This document shows, in pieces, positions 26,908-35,349 of a DNA stretch of 64,000 bases (positions within the stretch are counted from its first letter, which is position 1; each line of letters starts with the position of its first letter). The stretch covers positions 124,001-188,000 of the forward strand of contig NZ_FMBW01000031.1 of the NCBI RefSeq assembly GCF_900091725.1, read 5' to 3'. This stretch comes from Streptomyces sp. DvalAA-43. GTDB taxonomy: Bacteria; Actinomycetota; Actinomycetes; Streptomycetales; Streptomycetaceae. Position numbers and translations under genes: made by a program. The notes under the pieces were generated by a model, which had not been told where the DNA came from, searched no databases, and worked only from the letters and a program-made list of their open reading frames with translations.

Positions 26908-28294
26908 CTTACGCCGCACGGCCCGCGTCGCCGCTCTCCTCCTGCTGGTGCTGACGACGTCCACCGGCTGCACCGGCGGTGTCGAGGGCAGACCCGGCGC
27001 CTCCGGTCTGCGCGACCCGTACTTCCCGAAGCTCGGCAACGGCGGCTACGACGTCACGCACTACGACCTCGCGCTCGACGTCGACCCGGCCGCCCGCCGG
27101 CTGCGCGGCACCGCCACGATCACCGCGCGCGCCACCCAGGACCTGAGCGCCTTCGATCTCGACCTGGCCGGACTCGCCGTGGACTCCGTGACCGTGGGCG
27201 GCCGCCCCGCCGCGGTCAACCGGGCGGGGCACGAACTGACGCTCCGTCCCGACGCCGGGGTCCATCTGCGCAGGGGCGGGACCTTCCGCACGGTGGTCCG
27301 CTACTCGGGGTCCCCGCGGACCCTCACCGATCCCGACGGGTCGAAGGAGGGCTGGCTGACGACCGCGGACGGCGCGGTCGCGCTCGGCGAGCCGGCCGGC
27401 TCGATGGCATGGTTCCCCGGCAACAACCACCCGAGCGACAAGGCGTCGTACGACATCGCGGTCACCGTCCCCGAGGGGCTGACGGCGGTGTCCAACGGCG
27501 AGCTGACCTCCCGGCGCACCACGGGCGCCACCACCACGTACCACTGGCATGTCGCCGAACCGATGGCGAGCTATCTCGCGACCGTCGCCATCGGCCGCTT
27601 CGACACGAAGGCGTCGACGATGGCGGGCGGGATCAAGGTGTTCACCGCCGCGGACACGACGGTGGCGGCGGACAGCGCGCGGATCCTCGCCCGGGTCCCC
27701 GAGGTCGTGCGGTGGGAGGCGGACCGGTTCGGCCCGTACCCCTTCTCCGCCACGGGCGCGATCGTCGAGCGCTCCGGGGACGCCGGCTACGCGCTGGAGA
27801 CCCAGAACCGGCCCTTCTTTTCCGGGCCGCCGGACGCCCGGCTGCTCGTCCACGAGATGGCCCATCAGTGGTTCGGGGACTCCGTCACGCCCGAGAGCTG
27901 GCGGGACATGTGGCTCAACGAGGGCTTCGCGACCTACGCGGACTGGCTGTGGGGGGAAGACAAGGAGGGCAAGCCGGTCCAGGGCCGGTTCGACGCCGCC
28001 TTCGCGAACGACGCCAACTGGGCCTTCCCGCCGGCCGATCCGCCGACGGCCGCGGACATCTCGCAGGCGCCGGTGTACGGGCGCGGGGCGATGGTCATCC
28101 ACAGGATCCGCCAGGCTGTGGACGACGACCAGCGCTTCTACGCGCTCATCAGGGGCTGGACGAAGGCCCACCGGCACGGCAACGCGTCGACCGCCGACTT
28201 CACCGCCTATGTGGAGAAGGCGACCGGCAAGGACCTGACGGAGCTGTGGAAGACCTGGCTGTACGGCAGGAGCCGGCCCGCCTCGAAGGGCTGA
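26837..28294 (+). CDS. M1 family zinc metallopeptidase, secreted
   Basis: 485 residues. The N-terminus carries a nine-residue repeat (DQRTPVPSV / DRRTPVPGP / DRRTPL) before a hydrophobic signal ending near STGC, so it may be a lipoprotein or secreted enzyme. The M1 catalytic site is intact: HEMAH at 339-343 and the third zinc ligand in NEGFATYADW, with the tail motif DLTELWKTWLYG. It has only the N-terminal beta domain and catalytic domain, shorter than aminopeptidase N, as in other actinobacterial secreted M1 enzymes. It probably trims amino-terminal residues of extracellular peptides. Confidence 0.88.
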   Translation: MDQRTPVPSVDRRTPVPGPDRRTPLRRTARVAALLLLVLTTSTGCTGGVEGRPGASGLRDPYFPKLGNGGYDVTHYDLALDVDPAARRLRGTATITARATQDLSAFDLDLAGLAVDSVTVGGRPAAVNRAGHELTLRPDAGVHLRRGGTFRTVVRYSGSPRTLTDPDGSKEGWLTTADGAVALGEPAGSMAWFPGNNHPSDKASYDIAVTVPEGLTAVSNGELTSRRTTGATTTYHWHVAEPMASYLATVAIGRFDTKASTMAGGIKVFTAADTTVAADSARILARVPEVVRWEADRFGPYPFSATGAIVERSGDAGYALETQNRPFFSGPPDARLLVHEMAHQWFGDSVTPESWRDMWLNEGFATYADWLWGEDKEGKPVQGRFDAAFANDANWAFPPADPPTAADISQAPVYGRGAMVIHRIRQAVDDDQRFYALIRGWTKAHRHGNASTADFTAYVEKATGKDLTELWKTWLYGRSRPASKG

Positions 28295-28324
28295 CCGGCT
28301 CCCGTCGGAGTACCGCTGAGCGGA

Positions 28325-29905
28325 CTACTTCACATTGACGCCGTTCCAGGCGGCGTCGACGGACGCGAGCTCGGCGCTGTCCGCCCCGTACAGGTCGGTC
28401 GCCGCCTTCTCGGTCGCCTCACGGGCGCCCGCGTAGTCGGTGGACGACGTCATGTACTCGGTGAGGGCCTTGTACCAGACCTGGATGGCCTTGTCCCGGC
28501 CGATGCCCGTGACGGTCGAGCCGTCGGAGGTCGGGGAGTCGTAGTCGACCCCGTTGATGGTCTTCGCGCCGCTGCCCTCGGACAGCAGGTAGAAGAAGTG
28601 GTTGGCGACACCGGAGGAGTAGTGCACGTCGAGGTCGCCGACGCTGCTGTCCCAGTAGTCGGCCGAGCCGCCGTCCTTGCTCGGCTGGTCCATGTAGCGC
28701 AGCGGGGAGCCGTCGCCGTTGATGTCGATCTTCTCGCCGATGAGGTAGTCGCCGACGTCGGTGCTGTTGTTCGCGGCGAACTCGACCGAGGTGCCGATGA
28801 TGTCGCTGGTCGCCTCGTTCAGGCCGCCGGACTCGCCGTAGTAGTCGAGGTTGGCGGTGGACGCGGTCAGGCCGTGGCTCATCTCGTGGCCCGCGACGTC
28901 GAGGGCGGTCAGCGCGCTCTTGTTGTCGGCGCCGTCGCCGTACGTCATGCAGAAGCAGCTGTCGTCCCAGAAGGCGTTGACGTACGCGTCGCCGTAGTGG
29001 ACCCGCGAGTACGCGGCCTTGCCGTCACCGGCGATGCCGTCGCGGCCGAACGCCGACTTGTAGTAGTCCCAGGTCTGCGCGGCGCCGTAGGCGGCGTCGA
29101 CCGCGGCGGTCTGGCGGTCGTTGCCGGTGCCGTCGCCCCAGGTGTCGTCGTCGTCGGTGACGAGGTCGCCGGTGCCGTTCTCGCCCTGGTTGAGGTCGTA
29201 CGTCTTGTGGCCGCCGCGGTCGCCGTCGACCAGCTCGAAGCCGGAGCCGGACGCGGTGGTCGACAGCTGGACCTCGCCGCTGTACTGGCTGTTGCCGACG
29301 CCGGTCTCGACCGCCTCGTAGCTCTGGAGCTTCTTGCCGGTGATCGCGTCGGTGATGGTGTGCACCCGGCTCGGCGTGCCGTCCTTCTGCACCCCGGTCT
29401 TCACGGTCTCCAGGGCGAGGACGGGCTTGCCGGAGACCGCCCAGACCACCTTGCGGGCGGCGGCCGCGGTCTTGATCTTCGGCGTCGTGGACGGCACGGA
29501 TATCCGGGCCTTGGTCGCCTTGGTGACGCCCTTGAGCTTTCCGCCGGGGGCGGTGTGGGTGACGAGGTCGCCGCCGAGCACGGGCAGGCCGTCGTAGGTG
29601 CGCTCGTAGCGGGTGTGGACGGTGCCGTCGGCGTCCTTGATCACATCACGGACGATCAGCTTCTCCTTGCCGCCGAGCCCGAGCGAGTCGGCGGTCGAAG
29701 CGACCTCGCTCTGCGCGGACTTGATGGCGGCGCTGCGCTGGGAGGCCTTGTTCGCGCTGAAGGGGACGACGCTGTGAGTGGCGGAGGGGCCGTCATTGCC
29801 GTTGTCGGGCACGGCGTTCGCCGCACCGGTCTGCAGGCCGACGACGACCATCGCGGCCACGGCGGCCAGGGCTGCGGCGCGACGGGTGTTCATGTGGGGG
29901 GTCAT
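28325..29905 (-). CDS. M4 family neutral metalloprotease (thermolysin-like), secreted
   Basis: 526-residue preproenzyme. The N-terminal signal peptide (MTPHMNTRRAAALAAVAAMV...) is followed by an FTP/PepSY propeptide and the mature M4 domain. Zinc ligands are the two His of HEMSH (340-344) and the Glu in GGLNEATSDIIG; the C-terminal His motif is in VHYSSGVANHFFYLL. Secreted to hydrolyse proteins outside the cell. ATG at 29905 is chosen for GGAGAGCGC just upstream; the frame opens further upstream without a ribosome-binding site. The nearby I36-type inhibitor targets this protease class in other Streptomyces, though pairing here is inference. Confidence 0.92.
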   Translation of the reverse strand: MTPHMNTRRAAALAAVAAMVVVGLQTGAANAVPDNGNDGPSATHSVVPFSANKASQRSAAIKSAQSEVASTADSLGLGGKEKLIVRDVIKDADGTVHTRYERTYDGLPVLGGDLVTHTAPGGKLKGVTKATKARISVPSTTPKIKTAAAARKVVWAVSGKPVLALETVKTGVQKDGTPSRVHTITDAITGKKLQSYEAVETGVGNSQYSGEVQLSTTASGSGFELVDGDRGGHKTYDLNQGENGTGDLVTDDDDTWGDGTGNDRQTAAVDAAYGAAQTWDYYKSAFGRDGIAGDGKAAYSRVHYGDAYVNAFWDDSCFCMTYGDGADNKSALTALDVAGHEMSHGLTASTANLDYYGESGGLNEATSDIIGTSVEFAANNSTDVGDYLIGEKIDINGDGSPLRYMDQPSKDGGSADYWDSSVGDLDVHYSSGVANHFFYLLSEGSGAKTINGVDYDSPTSDGSTVTGIGRDKAIQVWYKALTEYMTSSTDYAGAREATEKAATDLYGADSAELASVDAAWNGVNVK

Positions 29906-30207
29906 GCGCTCTCCGTTGCTCGTTCCGTGGGGGGTTACGAGCCGAGAGCGTGCCACCGAATGAGCAAGATTGACGGAGCACTAACAAATACCTCACATTT
30001 ATTTGACCACTTCTTGTCCGAATGGAATACACATCTGTTCGTTAATCGGCGGGAGTTGGGAGTAAATGCCCGGTGACTTCACATACGGGATGCTCTGCGG
30101 AGGCGCAGGCGGCGTGCGTGCTCCTGATCGCGCATCTGCTCGGCCATGCACGTGTGCGGCCGTGCGCACGCTCGGCCGCACACGTGCTCGGGCCGCGCAC
30201 ACGCACA

Positions 30208-30238
30208 AGCCCCCGGCCGCAGGCGGCGGCCGGGGGCT
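30208..30238 (-). terminator. Terminator after terD
   Basis: Perfect 13-bp stem AGCCCCCGGCCGC / GCGGCCGGGGGCT with a five-base loop, 24 bases past the terD stop codon. Confidence 0.75.
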
Positions 30239-30261
30239 GGGAGGGGCTGTGTGCCCGTGCG

Positions 30262-30837
30262 TCAGAGGTTGACGCCGAAGTCCTGGGCGATGCCGCGCAG
30301 ACCGGAGGCGTAACCCTGGCCGACCGCGCGGAACTTCCACTCCGCGCCGTTGCGGTACAGCTCGCCGAAGACCATGGCGGTCTCGGTGGCGGCGTCCTCG
30401 CTCAGGTCGTAGCGGGCGATCTCGGCGCCGCCGGCCTGGTTGATGATGCGGATGAACGCGTTGCGCACCTGGCCGAAGTTCTGGCTGCGGGTCTCGGCGT
30501 CGTAGATCGAGACCGGGAAGACGATCTTGTCGACGTCGGCCGGCAGGCCCGCCAGGTTGACGTTGATCTGCTCGTCGTCGCCCTCGCCCTGGCCCGTGAC
30601 GTTGTCACCGGTGTGGACGATGGTCTGGTCGGGCGTCGACTTGTTGTTGAAGAAGACGAAGTGGCCGTCGGAGACGACCTTCCCGCCCGGGTTGACCGCG
30701 ATCGCCGAGGCGTCCAGGTCGAAGTCGGTGCCGGTGGTGGTGCGGACGTCCCAGCCGAGGCCGACCGTGACGGCGGTCAGGCCCGGGGCCTCCTTGGTGA
30801 GGGAGACGTTGCCGCCCTTGGACAGGCTTACAGCCAT
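30262..30837 (-). CDS. terD: TerD-family calcium-binding stress protein
   Basis: 191 residues beginning [20 protein letters not shown], the characteristic TerD start, with [20 protein letters not shown] and the [13 protein letters not shown] acidic stretch that binds calcium in TerD proteins. It ends at the family-typical GVNL. TerD-like proteins in Streptomyces coelicolor affect differentiation and calcium responses; in other bacteria they confer tellurite resistance. It stands alone with its own terminator. The ATG has a GGGAAG ribosome-binding site. Which of several TerD paralogues this is cannot be told from sequence alone. Confidence 0.9.
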   Translation of the reverse strand: MAVSLSKGGNVSLTKEAPGLTAVTVGLGWDVRTTTGTDFDLDASAIAVNPGGKVVSDGHFVFFNNKSTPDQTIVHTGDNVTGQGEGDDEQINVNLAGLPADVDKIVFPVSIYDAETRSQNFGQVRNAFIRIINQAGGAEIARYDLSEDAATETAMVFGELYRNGAEWKFRAVGQGYASGLRGIAQDFGVNL

Positions 30838-31060
30838 GGGAAGTCCCTTTCGTCGTCGCTTGCGGGCTTCATGCCATCACGAAGCTACCGTCACAGGGGA
30901 TAACGCGGACAAGGGACCAGGAGGTTCCTGATCCCTTTACTTTCTTTACCGAAACCCCCCGGTCGGAGGCCGGGCCGGATGCCGGCCCGATGTCGGCCGG
31001 TCCGGCCGGTCCGGCAAAAGAAGGTGACGAACCCCCCGCGGTGCGGGGAACATGGGTGTC

Positions 31061-31486
31061 ATGTCCGGGCCCTATGTCATCCGCGGTTCGGTCTCCCTGC
31101 CGGAGGCCGAGCTCATGTGGCGTTTCTCGCGGTCCTCCGGACCCGGCGGGCAGCACGTCAACACCAGCGACTCCCAGGTGGAGCTCCGCTTCGACCTCGC
31201 GGCGACCGAGTCGCTCCCCGAGGTGTGGAAGGAGCGGGCGCTCCAGCGCCTGGAGAGCAGGCTCGTGGGCGGGGTGATCGCGGTACGGGCCTCCGAGCAC
31301 CGCTCCCAGTGGCGCAACCGCGAGACCGCTCTCGTCAGGCTCGCCTCCCTGCTCGCCGAGGCGACGGCGCCGCCCCCGAGGCCGCGCCGCAAGACACGGA
31401 TCCCCCGGGGCATCAACGAACGCCGGCTGCGTGAGAAGAAGCAGCGCGGCGAGACCAAGCGCGGCCGCTCCGGCCGCGACTGGTGA
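31061..31486 (+). CDS. arfB: Peptidyl-tRNA hydrolase ArfB-like release factor
   Basis: About 141 residues. The class-I release-factor GGQ motif is at residues 29-31 (RSSGPGGQHVNTSDSQVEL), and the C-terminus is a basic, Arg/Lys-rich tail (RLREKKQRGETKRGRSGRDW) that in ArfB/YaeJ enters the empty mRNA channel of stalled ribosomes. It lacks the codon-recognition domains of RF1/RF2. Role: hydrolysis of peptidyl-tRNA on non-stop ribosomes, with tmRNA as the main system. ATG 31061 gives the usual family start; ATG 31052 is an alternative nine bases upstream. Confidence 0.88.
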   Translation: MSGPYVIRGSVSLPEAELMWRFSRSSGPGGQHVNTSDSQVELRFDLAATESLPEVWKERALQRLESRLVGGVIAVRASEHRSQWRNRETALVRLASLLAEATAPPPRPRRKTRIPRGINERRLREKKQRGETKRGRSGRDW

Positions 31487-31591
31487 CGGACCGGGCCCTC
31501 GCCCAAGGGGCTGCCGAGGCCCCTACGAGGCTGCCGAGCTCCCGCCGAAGAGGTTGCCGGCCCCCGCGAAGAGGCTCCCGCCCCGCCGTCC

Positions 31592-32098
31592 TCACCCCAA
31601 CTGCCGGTACTGCCCCCGGAAGTACGTCAGCGGTGCCCCCTCCGCGCTGGGCAGGGTAGCGCCCAGCACCCGGCCGATCACCAGCGTGTGGTCGCCCGCC
31701 ACGACCCGCTGCTCGGTCCGGCACTCCAGCGTCGCCAGCGCACCGCCGATCAGCGGCGCGGCGCTGACCTCGCCCCGGGTGTGGGGGATGTCCTCGAAGA
31801 GCAGCCGGTCGCTGATCCGGCCCTTCATCGCGAACCGTCCGGCGACGTGCCGCTGGCTCTCGGCCAGCACGGACACCGCCCACAGCGGCTGCTCCGACAG
31901 CAGGTCGTCCATCCGCGAGCCGTTGCGCAGGCCGACCATCACCAGTGGCGGGTCCAGCGACACCGACATGAAGGCGGTCGCCGTCATCCCGACGTCCTCG
32001 CCGCGCCCGTGCTCGTCCAGCGGCGGCTCCTGGGCGGTGATCAGTACGACACCGGCGGCCAGCCGGGCGAGGGCGCCTCGGAACTCATCGTTGCTCAC
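31592..32098 (-). CDS. Flavin reductase family protein (FMN-binding split barrel)
   Basis: About 168 residues matching the flavin_reduct domain: NDEFRGALARLAAGVVLIT, then GMTATAFMSVSLDPPLVMV, a SxNPP-like region, and the C-terminal ALTYFRGQYRQLG. Reduces FMN/FAD with NAD(P)H for a monooxygenase partner; none is adjacent. The GTG at 32098 is preferred because the domain begins right after it and CATGCT sits six bases upstream. The open frame continues to a start at 32182 (196 residues). Confidence 0.8.
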   Translation of the reverse strand: MSNDEFRGALARLAAGVVLITAQEPPLDEHGRGEDVGMTATAFMSVSLDPPLVMVGLRNGSRMDDLLSEQPLWAVSVLAESQRHVAGRFAMKGRISDRLLFEDIPHTRGEVSAAPLIGGALATLECRTEQRVVAGDHTLVIGRVLGATLPSAEGAPLTYFRGQYRQLG

Positions 32099-32233
32099 CC
32101 CCTCAGCATGGGGGACGGGCTGGGAACGCGGGGCGGGGGTCGTCGTCTGCAACACACCGGGAACGCTAGCCGCGGAGCGCATGCCCGCGCATCGGGCCAG
32201 GGGACCAGCCGGGTCCTAGGACCCCTGTCCGAT

Positions 32234-32323
32234 GAGCGGACGCGGCCGGTCTCCCAGGAGCGGACGCGACCGGTGTCGCGGCGTCCGGATTGCGTTCAAG
32301 GGACACCCGGATTTGCGTTCAAG
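32234..32323 (+). repeat. Two pairs of direct repeats upstream of cdgB
   Basis: GAGCGGACGCGGCCGGT at 32234 recurs at 32258 with one change. CCGGATTGCGTTCAAG at 32285 recurs at 32307 with one inserted T. Both pairs are spaced 22-24 bp, about two helical turns, in the non-coding gap between the flavin reductase and cdgB genes. Confidence 0.75.
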
Positions 32324-32382
32324 AAATGGCGGGAGCGGGACGGGGCGAATCCGTACGGCACGCACATCTCTTTACCATCTGT

Positions 32383-32398
32383 TGTGACTTGAGTCACA
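32383..32398. promoter_or_regulatory. Crp-type palindrome upstream of cdgB
   Basis: TGTGACTTGAGTCACA is a palindrome with perfect 7-bp arms. It matches the E. coli consensus TGTGA-N6-TCACA and the Streptomyces Crp pattern GTG-N6-G-N-CAC that I recall. It lies about 127 bp upstream of the likely cdgB start. Confidence 0.6.
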
Positions 32399-32524
32399 GA
32401 GTGCAATATTTGTTGACCCTGTGTACCGACGGCACAGCTCACTGTGATTCAGTTGCCGTGACACTGCAGTTAGTACGTCGATATGAAACCTGGAGTGCTG
32501 TCGAGGTCTCGGGGAGTGCGAGCA

Positions 32525-34168
32525 ATGGAGGCCGAGTCGGAGCCGTACGTCCGTCTTGCGACGATGCGGCAGCTGCACCAGGCCGTGGCCGATCTCAATA
32601 CGGCGCGGAGCCTGGCCGACACACTGCAGACCGTGGCCGACGGAATCGTCACCGGTCTCGGCTACGAGCTTGCCTGCGTGAACCTGGTCCGCCCCGACGG
32701 CGATCTCGTCGTCGCCGCCTTCGCCGGCAACAGCGCGGCGGAGGCCCTGATCACCGGCCGGGTCGGCTCGCGCGCCTCCTGGGAGCGCCGGCTGACGATG
32801 GGGCAGGCCTGGGACGAGCTCCGCTTCATACCGCACACCGACGGCTGGGTCCTCCTCGACGACGACGTACCGCAGTGGCACACCGACGGGCCCGATCCCC
32901 GCTTCGAGGACGAGTGGCACCCCCAGGACCGCCTCTACGCCCCGATGTACGCCTCCGGCGGCGGCCCCGATCTCCTCGGCGTCATCTCCGTGGACCGCCC
33001 CCGCAACGGCCGCCGCCCCGGCGCCTGGGGCCGCGAGGCCCTCCAGATGTACGCCTCGCAGGCGGCCATTGCGATCAGCAACGCCCGGCTCAGAGCAAAC
33101 ATGCAGCGGGCGCTGGTCCGCCTCGAACGGGAACAGCAGGCGCTGCGGGCCAGCGAGGAGTCCTTCCGCCAGGCGTTCGAGTACGCGCCCAGCGGCATGG
33201 CCATCGCCGAGATGGGCGGCGACCAGCACGGCCGGCTGCTGCGCACCAACGACGCCCTGTGCCGGCTGCTCGGCCGCCCCGCGTCCGTGCTGCGCCGCTA
33301 CTCCTTCGCCGACCTCGTCCACCCCGAGGACATCGGCACCCTGCTGCGCACCTCCGCCGAGGGCGGCCGTGCCGAGCTCCGGCTCGGGCGGCGGGACGGC
33401 ACCTACCTCTGGGTCTCGCTGCGCAACTCCGTCGTCGCCGACACCACCGACGGCCCCCGCTTCCTGCTCACCCACGTCGAGGACATAGAGGAGCGCAAGC
33501 GCCACGAGCTGCATCTCGCGCACCGCGCCTCGCACGACGCCCTCACCGGCCTGCCCAACAGCGCCGAGCTCCGCTCCCGGCTGGGCGCCCGGCTCTGCGA
33601 GCGCCCGAACGCGGCGGCCGGCAGCCCCGTGGAGGCGCTGGACGCGGCCTACGGCGACGGCGACGACCCGGACGCCCGGACCCACGGCTACGAGGTGGAC
33701 CCGGCCCCCGGCGGCCCGTACGACCACCATGTGCACGCCGTCGCGCCCGACACCGAGCACGACGACGGGGCGAAGGGGCTCGCGGTCCTCTTCTGCGACC
33801 TCGACGGCTTCAAGTCGATCAACGACCGCTTCGGCCACCACACCGGTGACGCGGTGCTGATCGAGGTCGCCCGCAGGCTCACCACCTGTGTCCGCGACGG
33901 TGACACCGTGGCCCGGCTCGGGGGTGACGAATTCGTCGTCCTGGCCGACGGACTCGGCGACGCGGACGCCGCCGACCTGGCCGTACGCCTGCGCAACGCC
34001 ATCATTCCGCCGATCCGGGTCGACGGCCGGGCGGTGCGGGTGGGGGCGAGCTTCGGCATCGGCTGGGCCGCCTGCGGCATGACCGCCGAGGAAGTGCTGC
34101 GCTCCGCCGACCAGCGGATGTACGTGGAGAAGCGGTCCCGCTCGAAGGTTCACCGCAGGGCCGGGTGA
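32525..34168 (+). CDS. cdgB: Diguanylate cyclase, GAF-PAS-GGDEF (CdgB-like)
   Basis: About 547 residues: an N-terminal GAF domain (about 15-165), a PAS domain (about 212-330, QAFEYAPSGMAIAEMG to EDIEERK) and a GGDEF domain. The active site GGDEF is at 466-470, and RDGD, the inhibitory I-site (RxxD), lies five residues before it. It makes c-di-GMP, the molecule that keeps BldD dimerised and blocks sporulation. The domain order matches S. coelicolor CdgB (SCO4281), a BldD-regulated cyclase. A spacer of about 50 extra residues lies between LTGLPNSAELRSRL and FCDLDGFKSIND. An upstream ATG at 32483 would add 14 residues. Confidence 0.88.
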   Translation: MEAESEPYVRLATMRQLHQAVADLNTARSLADTLQTVADGIVTGLGYELACVNLVRPDGDLVVAAFAGNSAAEALITGRVGSRASWERRLTMGQAWDELRFIPHTDGWVLLDDDVPQWHTDGPDPRFEDEWHPQDRLYAPMYASGGGPDLLGVISVDRPRNGRRPGAWGREALQMYASQAAIAISNARLRANMQRALVRLEREQQALRASEESFRQAFEYAPSGMAIAEMGGDQHGRLLRTNDALCRLLGRPASVLRRYSFADLVHPEDIGTLLRTSAEGGRAELRLGRRDGTYLWVSLRNSVVADTTDGPRFLLTHVEDIEERKRHELHLAHRASHDALTGLPNSAELRSRLGARLCERPNAAAGSPVEALDAAYGDGDDPDARTHGYEVDPAPGGPYDHHVHAVAPDTEHDDGAKGLAVLFCDLDGFKSINDRFGHHTGDAVLIEVARRLTTCVRDGDTVARLGGDEFVVLADGLGDADAADLAVRLRNAIIPPIRVDGRAVRVGASFGIGWAACGMTAEEVLRSADQRMYVEKRSRSKVHRRAG

Positions 34169-34320
34169 CGTTCACGGCGGCGCCGCTCACGGGCTTCGCC
34201 GCCGTTCCGGTGCGGGCGACGTCAATTCTTGGTGTGGCCCGTTCGGGGTAGGCTCGGCCGGTCGGCCACGGCTGGCGATATTCGGCGACGGCTGGCGACA
34301 TGGTGAGGAGTGACCCAGGG

Positions 34321-35277
34321 ATGACGGCCGGGAACAACGGCGCAAACACGCCCGAGGACGACGATCCGTTCGGCTATCTGTACGAGGACGGACAGGCCTC
34401 CGGTGCCCAGCCGCCGCGGCAGGGCGGCTACGGCTACCCGCCCGTGGCCCCGCAGCCCGGCGTGCCCCGTACCTCGTACAACCAGGTGCGTACCGTCGGT
34501 GAGCGTCAGTACGGCCAGCAGGTGCCGCAGCAGCAGGCGTACGGCCAGCAGCAGGGGTACGGCCAGCCGAACGCCCAGTACGCGGCCCCGGAGACGTACC
34601 CCGGTGCCTCCACGACGCACGTTCCGCAGCAGGGCGGCGGTCGTGGTGGCAGGTCCGGCGGCCCGAACACCAAGGGCCTGCTGATCGCCGCGGTCGCGGT
34701 GGTCCTGGTCGTGCTCATCGGCATCGGCGCCGCGCTGATCACGGGCAACGACAAGGACAAGAAGAAGGACGAGACGACCAGCTCCGCCGATCCCGGCTCC
34801 CAGGTCGAGGAGTCCCCGAAGCCCGAGCAGTCCACCAGCCCCGAGGCCCCGGCCGAGCTGCCCAAGCAGGACGCGGCGACGCTGAAGCTCGGCGGCACGG
34901 CCCAGCTGGACAACACCACCAAGGGCGCCAAGAGCGCCAACGGCCAGTACATCAACCTCAACGAGGTCGGCCGGTCCGCGACCTGGTCGGTCGAGGTGCC
35001 GAAGGCCGGTGAGTACACGCTGTTCGTGACGTACGGGGTGCCGGGCAAGGACGCCAAGACGTCCCTCACGGTCAACTCCGAGGACCCGCGCGGCATCAAC
35101 ATGAAGAACTACGCGAACGCCCCCGACGGTGATCTGGAGAAGGGCTGGACGAACACGTTCGCCTACGTCAATCTCAACAAGGGTGCGAACACCCTGATGA
35201 TCTCCTGCAACGAGGGCGACCAGTGCGACGCCAACCTGGACCAGCTCTCGCTGAAGGCCGGGCACGTGAAGCGCTGA
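34321..35277 (+). CDS. Membrane-anchored carbohydrate-binding-module-like protein
   Basis: 318 residues. The first 115 are cytoplasmic low complexity, with Gln/Tyr/Gly/Pro repeats (YGQQVPQQQAYGQQQGYGQP). One transmembrane helix follows at about 119-141 (LLIAAVAVVLVVLIG), then a Lys/Glu/Ser/Pro linker, then a C-terminal beta-sandwich domain of about 125 residues resembling CBM6/CBM35 (LNEVGRSATWSVEVPKAGEY, VNLNKGANTLMISCNEGD). The domain would lie outside the membrane and may bind cell-wall or extracellular glycans. GAGGAG lies ten bases before the ATG. It is followed by a strong terminator. Substrate unknown. Confidence 0.75.
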   Translation: MTAGNNGANTPEDDDPFGYLYEDGQASGAQPPRQGGYGYPPVAPQPGVPRTSYNQVRTVGERQYGQQVPQQQAYGQQQGYGQPNAQYAAPETYPGASTTHVPQQGGGRGGRSGGPNTKGLLIAAVAVVLVVLIGIGAALITGNDKDKKKDETTSSADPGSQVEESPKPEQSTSPEAPAELPKQDAATLKLGGTAQLDNTTKGAKSANGQYINLNEVGRSATWSVEVPKAGEYTLFVTYGVPGKDAKTSLTVNSEDPRGINMKNYANAPDGDLEKGWTNTFAYVNLNKGANTLMISCNEGDQCDANLDQLSLKAGHVKR

Positions 35278-35287
35278 GCGTGTGACG

Positions 35288-35337
35288 GGAAACGGTCCGG
35301 CCCCCACGCCCGAAGGTGTGGGGGCCGGACCGTTTCC
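35288..35337. terminator. Strong bidirectional terminator
   Basis: A perfect 20-bp stem (GGAAACGGTCCGGCCCCCAC and its complement) with a ten-base loop separates the CBM-like gene from the convergent aldolase gene. AAA and TTT lie inside the stem ends. Confidence 0.85.
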
Positions 35338-35349
35338 GTGTGCGGGCCG

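Noticed and set aside
32383..32398. BldD box instead of Crp site upstream of cdgB
   Set aside because: The half-sites TGAC and GTCA are four bases apart; the BldD pattern I know needs five, so Crp is the better fit.
32290..33849. Second plus-strand frame over cdgB (519 codons)
   Set aside because: Arg/Pro-rich shadow of the GAF-PAS-GGDEF gene in another frame.
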